From Lactobacillaceae bacterium (GTDB lineage: Bacteria; Bacillota; Bacilli; Lactobacillales; Lactobacillaceae), in contig JAITDY010000005.1 of NCBI GenBank assembly GCA_031282325.1, forward strand, positions 1-41,783: DNA of 41,783 bases, read 5' to 3'. How positions within the stretch are numbered: the stretch's first letter is position 1; every line of letters begins with the position of its first letter. Under the pieces are notes generated by a model. That model was not told the DNA's origin, did not search any database, and worked only from the letters and a program-made list of their open reading frames with translations. This document shows positions 8,201-16,396 of the stretch, one piece after another. The position numbers and the translations under genes were made by a program.

Positions 8201-8644
8201 TTATTTTCGGACTACTAATACGCTTATTGATGCACGGTTTGCAATATAAGAAGCCTGCGAACCAAAATAATGTTGAGACAAGCCAGCCTTTGAATGTGCC
8301 CCTACAACCACTAAATTAGCTCCAGTTTGTGGAATAACATCCTTAACAATAACTTCTCCGGGGTTTCCTTCAGAATAAATAGTCTTTACATTTTTAACAC
8401 CAGCTTTTTTAGCTTTTTCAGCCCAAAGTTCAAGATTTTCTTCGATTTTTTGTTGCAGTTCCTTAACTGTTTTATTATCAAGTAAATCAATTGTACTAAG
8501 TTTATTGGGCTCAAATATTGAAACTATAATTAGCGATGATTCATCTTCAAGTGATTGGTGAATTGCATTTTCTAAAGCAAACTGTCCTTGTTCACTTTCA
8601 TCAACCGCTACCAATACTTTTTTAAATTGCTTAATTTTAACCAT
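8201..8644 (-). CDS. Universal stress protein, UspA family
   Basis: This 147-residue protein has the Usp fold pattern: a first strand KKVLVAVDESEQGQFALENA with the ATP-site Asp, and a C-terminal VVVGAHSKAGLSQHYFGSQA that matches the G-x2-G-x9-G-S/T nucleotide-binding motif. ATP-binding Usp proteins act as cytosolic stress regulators; no enzymatic reaction can be given. The gene starts 3 bp after the mntH stop codon, so it is cotranscribed with, and possibly translationally coupled to, the manganese transporter. This pairing is common in lactic acid bacteria. A strong terminator follows. Confidence 0.92.
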   Translation of the reverse strand: MVKIKQFKKVLVAVDESEQGQFALENAIHQSLEDESSLIIVSIFEPNKLSTIDLLDNKTVKELQQKIEENLELWAEKAKKAGVKNVKTIYSEGNPGEVIVKDVIPQTGANLVVVGAHSKAGLSQHYFGSQASYIANRASISVLVVRK

Positions 8645-8647
8645 TTA

Positions 8648-10024
8648 TTATTTACCTCCAAATAATTGTTCAAAAATATTAATAACAATTTGTATATTTA
8701 AAATAGTTAGAACAACTGCGGCTATTGAAGTAATAATTGCTAACCATCTAGCATTTGCGAATTCTTCGCCCATAATTTTCTTAGACGATGTGTAGTAAAT
8801 CAATGGAATCATTGAAAATGGTAAAGCAATACTCAAAAATACTTGTGAATAAACTAATAGTTGATCAAGTTTTCCTTCTGAACCATTGAAAATAACAGCA
8901 AAGGCAACAACCGGAATCAAAGCCAAACCACGAGTAATTACCCTACGTAGCCAACGAGGGAATTTCATATGCAAGAATCCTTCCATGACAGCTTCACCTG
9001 TTATGGTTCCAGTAATTGTAGAATTTTGTCCAGATGCTAATAGGGCAACAGCGAATAATGTTGAAAGAATTGGACTTGCAATTGCTCCAGCAATATTTTT
9101 ATCATTTAAAGCATTATATAAAGCGCCAAAAGCATTTAAATTGTCACCGTGACCGTAAAACAATGCAGCACCTAAGATTAATAACATTGAATTAATAACA
9201 AAGGCTAAAGATAATTGAATATTAGAATCCCATGTCATAAATTTAACTGCTTTTTTAATACCTTCTTTATTTGTATAATCAATTTTACGAGTTTGTGCAA
9301 TTGAAGAATGCAAATAAAGATTGTGTGGCATAACAGTGGCACCAATAATACCCGCTGCCATAACAAGTTGTGAGTCACCATGAGCAACTTTATCATTGAA
9401 TAGTTCACCAGTTGGGATAAAACCAGCTAAAGCTTCAGACCAAACTGGGTTTGATTGAATTGTTAAATAAACGAATATCAATAAAATTGTTGTAATTAAA
9501 GTTGCAACAATTGCTTCAATTTTTCTAAAGCCAAGTTTCATCAACAAAAGCAAGATAACAACATCGAATGCGGTAATCAAAACACCTGTTAATACGTTTA
9601 CTCCAAATAGTAAGTGAATTGCAATTCCAGAACCAATAACTTCGGCAATATCAGTTGCCATAATTGCAAGTTCAGTAAGAATCCACAATACAAAACCCAT
9701 TTTTTTACCAGTCCTAGCACGGGTATTTTGTGCTAAATCCATTTGAGTAACAATACCTAATTTTCCAGCCATATATTGTAATGACATCGCTATAAGTGAC
9801 GATATCAAAACAACTGAAATCAATAAATATTTATATTTAGCTCCACCGACAATTGAAGTGATCCAATTACCTGGATCCATATATCCAACTGCAACTAGCG
9901 CACCAGGGCCAGAAAAAGCCCATAGCGTCTTAAAAAAACTGCCATTTTTTGGAACCACGATTGAAGAATTAATATCTTCAAGTGATTTTCTAATAGGCAA
10001 GTCTAACTTTTTTTCTTTCACCAT
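8648..10024 (-). CDS. mntH: Nramp-family divalent metal (Mn2+) transporter
   Basis: This 458-residue integral membrane protein has about 11 helices. The two metal-binding signatures are present: GYMDPGNW in helix 1 (about residues 43-50) and [14 protein letters not shown] in helix 6 (about residue 230). Nramp proteins of this type import Mn2+, and also Fe2+, with protons. Manganese is important in lactic acid bacteria as a catalase-independent protection against superoxide. The downstream usp gene is 3 bp away. The start has AAAGGA about 9 nt upstream. A palindromic element about 70 bp upstream may bind an MntR-type repressor. Metal preference is inferred. Confidence 0.93.
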   Translation of the reverse strand: MVKEKKLDLPIRKSLEDINSSIVVPKNGSFFKTLWAFSGPGALVAVGYMDPGNWITSIVGGAKYKYLLISVVLISSLIAMSLQYMAGKLGIVTQMDLAQNTRARTGKKMGFVLWILTELAIMATDIAEVIGSGIAIHLLFGVNVLTGVLITAFDVVILLLLMKLGFRKIEAIVATLITTILLIFVYLTIQSNPVWSEALAGFIPTGELFNDKVAHGDSQLVMAAGIIGATVMPHNLYLHSSIAQTRKIDYTNKEGIKKAVKFMTWDSNIQLSLAFVINSMLLILGAALFYGHGDNLNAFGALYNALNDKNIAGAIASPILSTLFAVALLASGQNSTITGTITGEAVMEGFLHMKFPRWLRRVITRGLALIPVVAFAVIFNGSEGKLDQLLVYSQVFLSIALPFSMIPLIYYTSSKKIMGEEFANARWLAIITSIAAVVLTILNIQIVINIFEQLFGGK

Positions 10025-10090
10025 AAAAAATCCTTTATTTAATTTTTTTGGAATAAATACATTTATTAAGACTGTCCAATTACATAAAAG

Positions 10091-10103
10091 TAGTTAGCTA
10101 ATA
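10091..10103 (-). promoter_or_regulatory. Possible MntR-like operator upstream of mntH
   Basis: The element tagttagctaata contains the palindrome ttagctaa. It follows a TATATT-like -10 on the minus strand, where a metal-dependent DtxR/MntR repressor could act. The match to known operators is partial, so this is tentative. Confidence 0.3.
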
Positions 10104-10145
10104 AATATACATAAACACATTCTTAAATTTATCATATTTATAAAA

Positions 10146-10178
10146 AAAAAGCTATAAAAATAATTCGTAGCTTTTTCA
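10146..10178 (-). terminator. Terminator after the 90-residue membrane protein
   Basis: A 9-bp stem (aaaaagcta at 10146-10154, tagcttttt at 10168-10176) lies 22 bp past the stop codon of the upstream gene; the minus-strand transcript continues into a U run. Confidence 0.75.
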
Positions 10179-10198
10179 TATTATTTTTTTACATTATA

Positions 10199-10471
10199 TT
10201 ATTGAACACTTTGAGCTGTTGATGTAGCGGCTGATGTGATATTTTGAATAAAACTAATAATTGAAAATACAACATCATACGCAAAGAAATAAAAAGCAAT
10301 TAACCAAATTAAGTAAACAACCCACTTAAATGAGTCATAAAGATTATTTATTTCTAAGAAATGCTTTAATTTAATACCGCCCCACACCAAAATAATTGTA
10401 ACAACAAGGAAAATTATTTGAGACAAAATATTATAAACATAATTCAAAACTTCCATTAATTCACTAGACAT
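10199..10471 (-). CDS. Small two-helix membrane protein, function unknown
   Basis: This 90-residue protein has two predicted transmembrane helices, about residues 15-35 (IIFLVVTIILVWGG) and 46-75 (WVVYLIWLIAFYFFAYDVVF), with a short polar loop and a Ser/Thr/Ala-rich C-terminus. It starts at an ATG preceded by AGGAG. It lies 52 bp after the alpha/beta hydrolase gene, in the same direction, and is followed by a terminator, so it may be the last gene of that transcript. I do not recognise the family. No phage holin context is visible. Confidence 0.65.
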   Translation of the reverse strand: MSSELMEVLNYVYNILSQIIFLVVTIILVWGGIKLKHFLEINNLYDSFKWVVYLIWLIAFYFFAYDVVFSIISFIQNITSAATSTAQSVQ

Positions 10472-10523
10472 ATTAATTCTCCTAACCTTAAAATTTTAAC
10501 ATAAGTAATTTTAAATATATTTG

Positions 10524-11447
10524 TTATTTAAAATACTGATCTAAAAAATCTTTAACATGACTTTCATATTCTTGAGTATGGTCTTTTAAACTATCAACGT
10601 GCTCTGAATTAGGAGCAATCCATAATTGTTTTCTTGAATCGGGATCTGCCTTGAACAAAATATTTACCATATAAGTGGGCACATAAGTATCATCGCCTCC
10701 ATGCATAAATAGCATTGGTAATTTGTTTTTTTTCACTGATTTAACCGCGTCTGCTTCTTTAAAAGAATATCCAGCAATAATTTTAGACTCAAGACTTACC
10801 AAATCAACAAATGGGAATTTTGGTAAATTAAACATCTCTTTTGCTTGATAAGTTATTTCTTCATCGGCCGTTGTGTAGGCAGAATCTTCAATTATAGCTT
10901 TTACGTTAGATGGCAATTTTTCGCCTGAAAGCATTGTTACAGTGGCTCCACCCATGGAGATACCAAACGGCACTATTTCAACGTTAGGATTTTGCTTGAT
11001 CAAATAGTCAATCCATTTAAGAACATCGTTTTTGTCGAGCCAACCAAAACCAACAAAATTTCCTTCGGATTTTCCATGACCCCGATTATCAATATTTAAA
11101 ACATTGTATCCTTGTTTCAAAAAAACAGCGGAATAATCTTTCATTCCAGTTAGATTTCTTCTAAAACCATGAATTACAATAACCGTTTTATTAGTTTTAT
11201 TTTTTGCAGAGACATATTCAGCATGCAATTTTAAATTATCATTTGTAATTGAAACTATTTTGCTACTATTTTTAGCAAAGCTTTGATATTCATTCACTAA
11301 ACTCTTTACTGCATTACTAGCATTTGAGTAATTTTTATTATTAGCTGTTTGCCGGTATTCGGCCACATAGAAAAAATAACCTGATGCCACTAAAAGCAAC
11401 ATCAGTAAAACTAGGATAAATTTACGTACTAATTTCATTATCTTCAT
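10524..11447 (-). CDS. Membrane-anchored alpha/beta hydrolase
   Basis: This 307-residue protein has an N-terminal hydrophobic anchor (FILVLLMLLLVASGYFFYVA) and an extracytoplasmic alpha/beta hydrolase domain. The oxyanion region reads VIVIHGFRRNL, the nucleophile elbow is FGISMGGATV, and a late MLFMHGGDDTYVP plus SEHVDS supply the Asp and His. This fits the serine aminopeptidase-like (S33/BAAT) family common in lactobacilli; the natural ester or amide substrate is unknown. I choose the ATG at 11447 because GGGG lies a few bases upstream; an in-frame ATG at 11459 overlaps that signal. It is divergent from the XRE regulator with a 57-bp intergenic region, so it may be the regulated target. Confidence 0.85.
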   Translation of the reverse strand: MKIMKLVRKFILVLLMLLLVASGYFFYVAEYRQTANNKNYSNASNAVKSLVNEYQSFAKNSSKIVSITNDNLKLHAEYVSAKNKTNKTVIVIHGFRRNLTGMKDYSAVFLKQGYNVLNIDNRGHGKSEGNFVGFGWLDKNDVLKWIDYLIKQNPNVEIVPFGISMGGATVTMLSGEKLPSNVKAIIEDSAYTTADEEITYQAKEMFNLPKFPFVDLVSLESKIIAGYSFKEADAVKSVKKNKLPMLFMHGGDDTYVPTYMVNILFKADPDSRKQLWIAPNSEHVDSLKDHTQEYESHVKDFLDQYFK

Positions 11448-11468
11448 AGTATTCCCCATTTATAATAT

Positions 11469-11500
11469 TTATAATTATAACTAATTTTATATAATTATAA
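11469..11500. promoter_or_regulatory. Twin palindromic operators between hydrolase and XRE gene
   Basis: The 11-bp sequence tataattataa occurs twice, at 11470-11480 and 11490-11500, exactly 20 bp (two helical turns) apart, and its tataattata core is a perfect palindrome. The right copy coincides with the -10 element (TATAAT, 11490-11495) of the XRE gene. Two in-phase palindromes suit cooperative binding by the adjacent repressor. The AT-rich background makes chance a real alternative. Confidence 0.45.
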
Positions 11501-11504
11501 ATAG

Positions 11505-11942
11505 ATGCTTCCAAATAGATTAAAACAATTAAGAAATTCTCGCGGTTTGACTTTAGATCAGTTGGCTACAGAGTTGAATAAAAATCTACCAAAAGGTGAG
11601 AAAGCAAATACCGGCGCCCAAATCGGGAACTGGGAGAGAGGCGAACGTAAGCCTGACTATCCGCAGCTAATTAGGATGGCTGATTTTTTTGACGTATCTG
11701 TTGATTACCTGATTGGACGATTTAAAATTGAAACTACCGACTTATTGCAGATGATGTTAACTGATAATGTTATTTTCGATCAAAGAACTCTTACCCAACA
11801 AGACAAGGTTGTGATTTTAAAATTAATCCAATCATATTTCAGATCCAATAGAATTCGAACTGATGTGGATAAAATGTTTGACCAGCAAAGTGAGTTGACT
11901 TTTGATTGGAATGACTCTAATGATGATAATCAAAACAACTAA
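11505..11942 (+). CDS. XRE-family helix-turn-helix transcriptional regulator
   Basis: This 145-residue protein has an N-terminal Cro/C1-type HTH (NRLKQLRNSRGLTLDQLATE ... QIGNWERGERKPDYPQLIRMADFFDVSVDYLIG, residues 4-70). The C-terminal half is a short helical region of unknown role, possibly for dimerisation. The DNA-binding part is longer than usual between helices 2 and 3, with a GEKANTGA insertion. It is divergent from the alpha/beta hydrolase gene and 60 bp upstream of a small unknown gene. A TATAAT ends 9 nt before the ATG, so the transcript may be almost leaderless, and no Shine-Dalgarno is visible. It probably autoregulates through the twin palindromes upstream. Confidence 0.88.
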   Translation: MLPNRLKQLRNSRGLTLDQLATELNKNLPKGEKANTGAQIGNWERGERKPDYPQLIRMADFFDVSVDYLIGRFKIETTDLLQMMLTDNVIFDQRTLTQQDKVVILKLIQSYFRSNRIRTDVDKMFDQQSELTFDWNDSNDDNQNN

Positions 11943-12002
11943 TAATCTAAAAGCAAAATATCAATTTAAAATTATTATATTGAAATTAAACGAGGAACTA
12001 AA

Positions 12003-12257
12003 ATGACACTAACAAAAAATCAAATATTAGAATATGTAGAAGATTTAAATTTAAAATTATGGGGACCAGTATTAGTTGAATGGGATGATAATTATAAAAA
12101 AGTTCATTTAATCGTTCAGCAAGGAAGTGCTAAAGAAAGCAGAGAAAAAATTACAATTGATGTGAATAACAATATAAAAACTGGATTAATATCCCCAGAA
12201 GATAGTAAAACTTTTTTGGATAACTTAGTTGTAACTGAATATGCACAAGAAGATTAA
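12003..12257 (+). CDS. Small acidic protein, function unknown
   Basis: This 84-residue soluble protein (start MTLTKNQILEYVEDLNLKLWGP, end VVTEYAQED) has mixed alpha/beta character and no recognised motif. GAGGAAC lies about 7 nt before the ATG, so translation is credible. It is 60 bp downstream of the XRE regulator gene on the same strand and is followed by a strong hairpin terminator, so the two are probably cotranscribed. I do not recognise the family and do not infer a role. Confidence 0.65.
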   Translation: MTLTKNQILEYVEDLNLKLWGPVLVEWDDNYKKVHLIVQQGSAKESREKITIDVNNNIKTGLISPEDSKTFLDNLVVTEYAQED

Positions 12258-12478
12258 AAAAATAACTTACTCAACGAGTAAGTTATTTTTCTTTGGCATA
12301 CATGATACGTTCATGTGGACGTCGTATTATTACTAATACATTGACGTAGTAATTACTTACTAGAATAGATAGTTCCACAACTGTCCATTCACTAACGGAG
12401 ATGCGCTCCTTGAAATTAAATTCAGTTAGCCGCTCTTAAGATATCGCTTTAGCTAAATATCTCTCGACTCATCGCATA
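12255..12478 (-). ncRNA. Putative free-standing structured RNA, about 220 nt
   Basis: This 220-bp stretch has no open frame. On the minus strand it has a TATAAT (12490-12485), then a series of possible hairpins, then the perfect terminator at 12290-12258. Visible stems include AGAUAU/AUAUCU, CUAAC/GUUAG enclosing GGAG/CUCC, a 12-position stem GAAUGGACAGUU / AACUAUCUAUUC with one mismatch, ACGUC/GACGU enclosing GUAUU/AAUAC, and ACAUGA/UCAUGU. The 5' and 3' ends do not pair, so it is not an obvious 6S RNA, and no T-box, tmRNA, SRP or RNase P signature is visible. A small regulatory RNA is my best reading. Confidence 0.5.
12258..12290. terminator. Strong bidirectional terminator
   Basis: A perfect 15-bp inverted repeat (aaaaataacttactc at 12258-12272, gagtaagttattttt at 12276-12290) with a 3-nt loop. 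It ends the XRE/small-gene transcript on the plus strand and probably the structured RNA arriving on the minus strand. Confidence 0.88.
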
Positions 12479-12511
12479 AAAATAATTATACCTTATTTTC
12501 CTTAATTAACT

Positions 12512-13066
12512 TTATTTTTGGGATTTAGCTTTTTTACCAGAAGTTTTCCTTACTTTTATTTCATCATTATTAATTTCTTTATCGTCTTTTTCATTTTGTA
12601 GCTCATGTTCAGCATTCAATTTATTTTCAACAGTTAATTTCAAATCTAATTCATATAGTTCAGTTAATCTATTTTTTAAATCTGATAAATATACGGACTT
12701 ATTGTCAATAAAATTACTTAAACTAGTAATATTTTCCATTTTCATATGAGATTTACTTATATTTTCTGATTCATAAACCAACAAAACAATTGGTTCAATT
12801 TCATCTTCAGGACGAATTAATTTTTTATATTCATTAACATATTTAAGTGGCAACACATTTGGTGCGATTTCTAAGGCGATTGTTATTCTATTATTTTCTA
12901 CCCCATTGTTAATGGTTACCGAACTTTTATTTATACGATCCAACGATAAATTTTCGACTAAAGTAACTGCCATTTCATTATCAAAATTTTCTGCTTCTTC
13001 ATTATTAATAATGTAATCTTGATTAATAATTGAATCTAAAACTATTTGTCCATTAAAATTTGTCAT
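12512..13066 (-). CDS. Hypothetical acidic protein downstream of glmU
   Basis: This 184-residue soluble protein begins MTNFNGQIVLDSIINQDYII and consists of alternating strand-like and helical segments. A charged, probably disordered tail of Asn/Asp/Glu, ending with basic KVRKTSGKKAKSQK, follows from about residue 148. No signal peptide, membrane helix or known motif is visible. It starts 28 bp after the glmU stop codon in the same direction. There is no Shine-Dalgarno; a TAGAAT-like -10 lies 9 nt before the ATG, so it could be read from its own nearly leaderless transcript or from the purR-glmU operon. Family and function unknown. Confidence 0.6.
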   Translation of the reverse strand: MTNFNGQIVLDSIINQDYIINNEEAENFDNEMAVTLVENLSLDRINKSSVTINNGVENNRITIALEIAPNVLPLKYVNEYKKLIRPEDEIEPIVLLVYESENISKSHMKMENITSLSNFIDNKSVYLSDLKNRLTELYELDLKLTVENKLNAEHELQNEKDDKEINNDEIKVRKTSGKKAKSQK

Positions 13067-13093
13067 ATTGTTTATTATTCTAACAAAAAGATT

Positions 13094-14323
13094 TTAATCT
13101 TTCTTCGTGAAATCCTCGTGTTCCATTCTGTCCCAAAAATTAAGTTTATTTTCTTGGCGAGCACGAGCAATTCCCATTGCATGTTTTGGAATATCTTGAA
13201 CAATAGTCGATCCAGCAGCAGTAATGGCTTCATCTGAAATATTAATTGGCGCGATTAATTTACTATTGCTACCGATAAACACACGGTCACCTACATTTGT
13301 ATGATTTTTATTTTTTCCGTCATAATTAACAAAGATAGTTCCAGCGCCAATATTAGTTCCAGCACCAATAGTTGCATCCCCAACATAAGATAAATGACCA
13401 ACCTGTGAATAAGGTCCGATCGTTGAATTTTTAACCTCAACGAAATTTCCAATATGAACATTATTACTTAATTGTGTATTAGGACGGATATGTGCATTGG
13501 GACCAATTATAGAATTATGACCGATTTTGCTAGGACCTTCAATAACTGTATTTGGCAAAATAGCAGTTCCTGGTTCAATAATTACATCAGCATCAATATA
13601 CGTAGTTTGAGGATCAATCATAGTGACACCACTCAACATAATATTATTATTAATTCTTTGTCGCATTAGCTTGGCTAAATGTGATAATTGAATTTGATCA
13701 TTAGCTCCTAATATTTCATTGGAATCCTGAACAGTTACAACGCTTAAATTTTTAGTTGCATCAGTTAGATAGTATTCGCCTTGAGAATTTGAATTCTGAA
13801 CATTTTTAAGTTGTTCTTTAATCCTTTGTGTATTGAATAAATAAACACCTGCGTTAACCAATGAAGTACGACGTTCTTTAGGCGTAGCATCTTTTTCTTC
13901 GACAATTCTATTTACTTTTCCATCTAAAGCAAATACCCGACCATATCCATATGGATTTTCTAAATTACCGGCTAATAAGGCTTCATTATTAATTAAAAGT
14001 TGTTCAATAGTGCTGCTAGTAATCATTGGCATATCAGCATTCAATACTAAAACTCGTTCAGACGTTACCTGAGGCATCGCTGCAAGCAATGCATGCGCGC
14101 TCCCTTTTTGCTGACTTTGTATGGCGGTTTTTACGCCAAATTTGGAATAGTCTACTTCATTAGATTGAACAGCAATTATATTGTTTGGTTTTAATTTCTT
14201 AGCAGCAGCTAAGACATGCTCAAACATCGTTAACCCAGCAACTTTGTGGAGTGGTTTTACTAAATTATCTTTCATGCGAGTGCCTTTACCGGCTGCTAGA
14301 ATCACAACATCAAAATTAGTCAT
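13094..14323 (-). CDS. glmU: Bifunctional UDP-GlcNAc pyrophosphorylase / GlcN-1-P acetyltransferase, compact form
   Basis: GlmU makes UDP-GlcNAc for the cell wall. It acetylates glucosamine-1-phosphate and then couples it to UTP. The N-terminal half has the uridyltransferase motifs (VVILAAGKGTRMKDNLVKPLH, QSQQKGSAHAL, LNADMPMI, NPYGYGRV). The C-terminal half is a left-handed beta-helix of hexapeptide repeats with HIGNFVEVKNS, GHLSYVGDA and NYDGKNK, the acetyl-transfer region. At 409 residues it is about 45 shorter than typical GlmU (about 455), mostly because repeats near residues 255-275 are missing. I choose the ATG at 14323 (MTNFDVVILAAG), which overlaps the purR stop codon by 8 bp and has AGGTG upstream, over an in-frame GTG at 14332. 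Confidence 0.93.
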   Translation of the reverse strand: MTNFDVVILAAGKGTRMKDNLVKPLHKVAGLTMFEHVLAAAKKLKPNNIIAVQSNEVDYSKFGVKTAIQSQQKGSAHALLAAMPQVTSERVLVLNADMPMITSSTIEQLLINNEALLAGNLENPYGYGRVFALDGKVNRIVEEKDATPKERRTSLVNAGVYLFNTQRIKEQLKNVQNSNSQGEYYLTDATKNLSVVTVQDSNEILGANDQIQLSHLAKLMRQRINNNIMLSGVTMIDPQTTYIDADVIIEPGTAILPNTVIEGPSKIGHNSIIGPNAHIRPNTQLSNNVHIGNFVEVKNSTIGPYSQVGHLSYVGDATIGAGTNIGAGTIFVNYDGKNKNHTNVGDRVFIGSNSKLIAPINISDEAITAAGSTIVQDIPKHAMGIARARQENKLNFWDRMEHEDFTKKD

Positions 14324-15158
14324 TAATTTCACCTACATAAATATTTTGTTTATAATTTCCCAATTGAACTTTAATTTTTTCGCCACTATCTAAATTTGTG
14401 TCAACATGAATCAGGCTTGTAAAATTTTCAACTTTTCGTTCTTTAGAACGGCCCTCCGCAAAAACAGCAATTCCTTTAACCTTGGCTTCAAATTGTTCAG
14501 CTAAAGCATTTAATCCAATAATCGTGCCACCTGCTTTCATAAAATCATCCACAATGATTACATTTAGTCCTTTTTCTAAACTACGAGTAGATAATTCTAA
14601 TTTATTTACTTGCTTACTAGTGCCTGTTGTAAAGGGGGTGGACAAAGTTGGCCCTTCTGTTACTTTGCTCAAACCGGAACGCGCCACAACATAAGGAACA
14701 TTTAATTGTTGAGCTATAGCGATCGCAACTGGAATTCCTTTAGTGGCAACCGTCATAACGGCTTGAATTTTTTGATTTTTATATTGTGAGGCTATTAATC
14801 TACCAAAGCGACGTAAGACATCGGGACGCGCTAAAATATCTGATAAATATATATATCCGCCCGGGAGCACTCTGGTTGGATCGTTTACTAAATCATACAT
14901 CTCATTAGCAAAATCATCAGCATCCCTTTCTGGCATATATGGCACATAAGAAATACCGCCATTAGTTCCAGTCGTGGTCTCTAAATCACCCAAACCTTTA
15001 TTTTTTAAAGTCTTTTTTATGATTGATAAATCTTCGGAAATTGATGATTTAGCCGAATCATAGCGACTAACGAAAAAATTTAAAGAAATATGAGTATATG
15101 GATGCTCAACAATATAATTAGTCATGTCGACCAATCGTTCTGCACGTGGTACTTTCAT
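14316..15158 (-). CDS. purR: Pur operon repressor PurR (Gram-positive type)
   Basis: This 280-residue protein has an N-terminal winged helix (VPRAERLVDMTNYIVEHPYTHISLN, residues 3-75) and a phosphoribosyltransferase-like domain with the PRPP-binding motif VIIVDDFMKAGGTI near residue 205. In Bacillus and Lactococcus PurR controls purine genes in response to PRPP; it has no transferase activity. The length matches the family. It is translationally coupled to glmU by an 8-bp overlap, the conserved purR-glmU neighbourhood without yabJ and spoVG. Two PurBoxes upstream indicate autoregulation. AAGGGAG lies before the start codon. Confidence 0.95.
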   Translation of the reverse strand: MKVPRAERLVDMTNYIVEHPYTHISLNFFVSRYDSAKSSISEDLSIIKKTLKNKGLGDLETTTGTNGGISYVPYMPERDADDFANEMYDLVNDPTRVLPGGYIYLSDILARPDVLRRFGRLIASQYKNQKIQAVMTVATKGIPVAIAIAQQLNVPYVVARSGLSKVTEGPTLSTPFTTGTSKQVNKLELSTRSLEKGLNVIIVDDFMKAGGTIIGLNALAEQFEAKVKGIAVFAEGRSKERKVENFTSLIHVDTNLDSGEKIKVQLGNYKQNIYVGEIND

Positions 15159-15175
15159 TTATTCTCCCTTAAAAT

Positions 15176-15211
15176 ACGAATGTTCACTTAATATTTTACC
15201 AATTTATTCGT
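15176..15211 (-). promoter_or_regulatory. Paired inverted PurBoxes upstream of purR
   Basis: acgaatgttc (15176-15185) and atttattcgt (15202-15211, which is acgaataaat on the other strand) form an inverted pair with a 16-bp spacer. This is the spacing and CGAA core known for PurR control sites in Bacillus. A TAAAAT -10 candidate lies between the boxes. The right box overlaps the last codons of the MFS gene. Confidence 0.65.
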
Positions 15212-16394
15212 TTTTAATTATTATCTTTCTATTTTTTGTAATAAAGATTGTTAAAAATGAAAATACAACATAAGAAATAATAGAAACCTGGGTAATTAAA
15301 GAAAGCGAAAAATGTTTGTTTAATTCAGCAAATAGCCATAAAAAGATAATGGAAACAATACTCGACATAGTTCCAGAAAAAGATATGATTGATCCTACAA
15401 TTGAGGTGTCTGATTTTTTATATATGTCCACCATTAATTGATGATAGTATAAATCAAAAGGAATTAAAAACAACAATATAAATAAAACAAATAAAAACTT
15501 ATTAGTCTCCGCTATATTAATTGCTCCAAAAAAGAGTGCTGACATTATCACTATTAATATTTCTCTTAGTTTTGAGATTTTAATGTGTTTAAAAATAAAA
15601 TTACTTACAAGTGAAACAAGTTGAAAACTAACATAAAAAATTCCAAATAATTTAGGTGGGAGAGCTGCGATTAAAAAAATAACTTGCCAAAATTGATAAA
15701 AAGTTTGTGCAATAAGCTGATAAATACTAATTAAAAATATGTCTGCATAAATACTACGATCTGCCACATTTTTTAATTTGGAAAATATATCTTTTAAATT
15801 AAGATTTTTATCAAAATTTTTTAATACTTTGTCACCATTTCTTTCTTTAAAAAAAAATAATGTAATAAAAAAAGAAATGAAAATTAAAAACGTAGAAATA
15901 AGATAAATTTTATTGCTACAATATGCATAAATAAAAGATCCAACTCCTCCAGCTATTAAAGCACTGTATAAATTAACATTATTTAGTGAGATGTTAAATA
16001 ATTTAATTTTATACTCGTTATTTTTATAAGATCTAATAAAATATGACTCCAACGATCCACTCATTGAAGCCGTGCTAATTCCATAAATAAACCATGATAT
16101 AGATAACATAATTACTGATTCAGAAATAAAAATTATAAAAAATGATATTACTAATAACAATAGGGAAACTAGATACATTCTTTTTTCAGACCAGATATCT
16201 GTTAATATTCCAGATGGGAATTCAAATAATAACATAGCTAACATATAAAAACTTTGAATAAATGCAATATCACTAATTGACATTCCTTTATTGATCAAAA
16301 TTATAGTGAGAATCGAGTGAGGAAGAGCTCTTGCAAAATTATACAAAAAATAACTAACGAAGTATATCTTGGATTGTGTTTTCATAAATTGCAA
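15204..16394 (-). CDS. MFS transporter, probable peptide/antibiotic exporter of the ThiF cluster
   Basis: This 396-residue membrane protein has about 12 hydrophobic helices and the Major Facilitator layout: two six-helix halves around a polar loop near residues 175-205 and a helix 2-3 segment reading FEFPSGILTDIWSEKRMYL, the MFS motif A region. Charged patches typical of sugar permeases are absent. It is the last gene of the peptide-ThiF-AAA+ operon, starting 2 bp after the AAA+ stop. The TTG at 16394 is 9 nt after AAGGAG, so I prefer it to the ATG three codons later, 18 nt away. By position it corresponds to MccC, the exporter/self-resistance MFS pump of microcin C operons; this role is inferred. 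Confidence 0.82.
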   Translation of the reverse strand: MQFMKTQSKIYFVSYFLYNFARALPHSILTIILINKGMSISDIAFIQSFYMLAMLLFEFPSGILTDIWSEKRMYLVSLLLLVISFFIIFISESVIMLSISWFIYGISTASMSGSLESYFIRSYKNNEYKIKLFNISLNNVNLYSALIAGGVGSFIYAYCSNKIYLISTFLIFISFFITLFFFKERNGDKVLKNFDKNLNLKDIFSKLKNVADRSIYADIFLISIYQLIAQTFYQFWQVIFLIAALPPKLFGIFYVSFQLVSLVSNFIFKHIKISKLREILIVIMSALFFGAINIAETNKFLFVLFILLFLIPFDLYYHQLMVDIYKKSDTSIVGSIISFSGTMSSIVSIIFLWLFAELNKHFSLSLITQVSIISYVVFSFLTIFITKNRKIIIKNE

Positions 16395-16396
16395 AA

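Noticed and set aside
12255-12478. T-box, tmRNA, 6S, SRP or RNase P RNA
   Set aside because: No T-box sequence with a downstream gene, no tRNA-like ends, no end-to-end pairing, and none of the conserved motifs I know for these RNAs.
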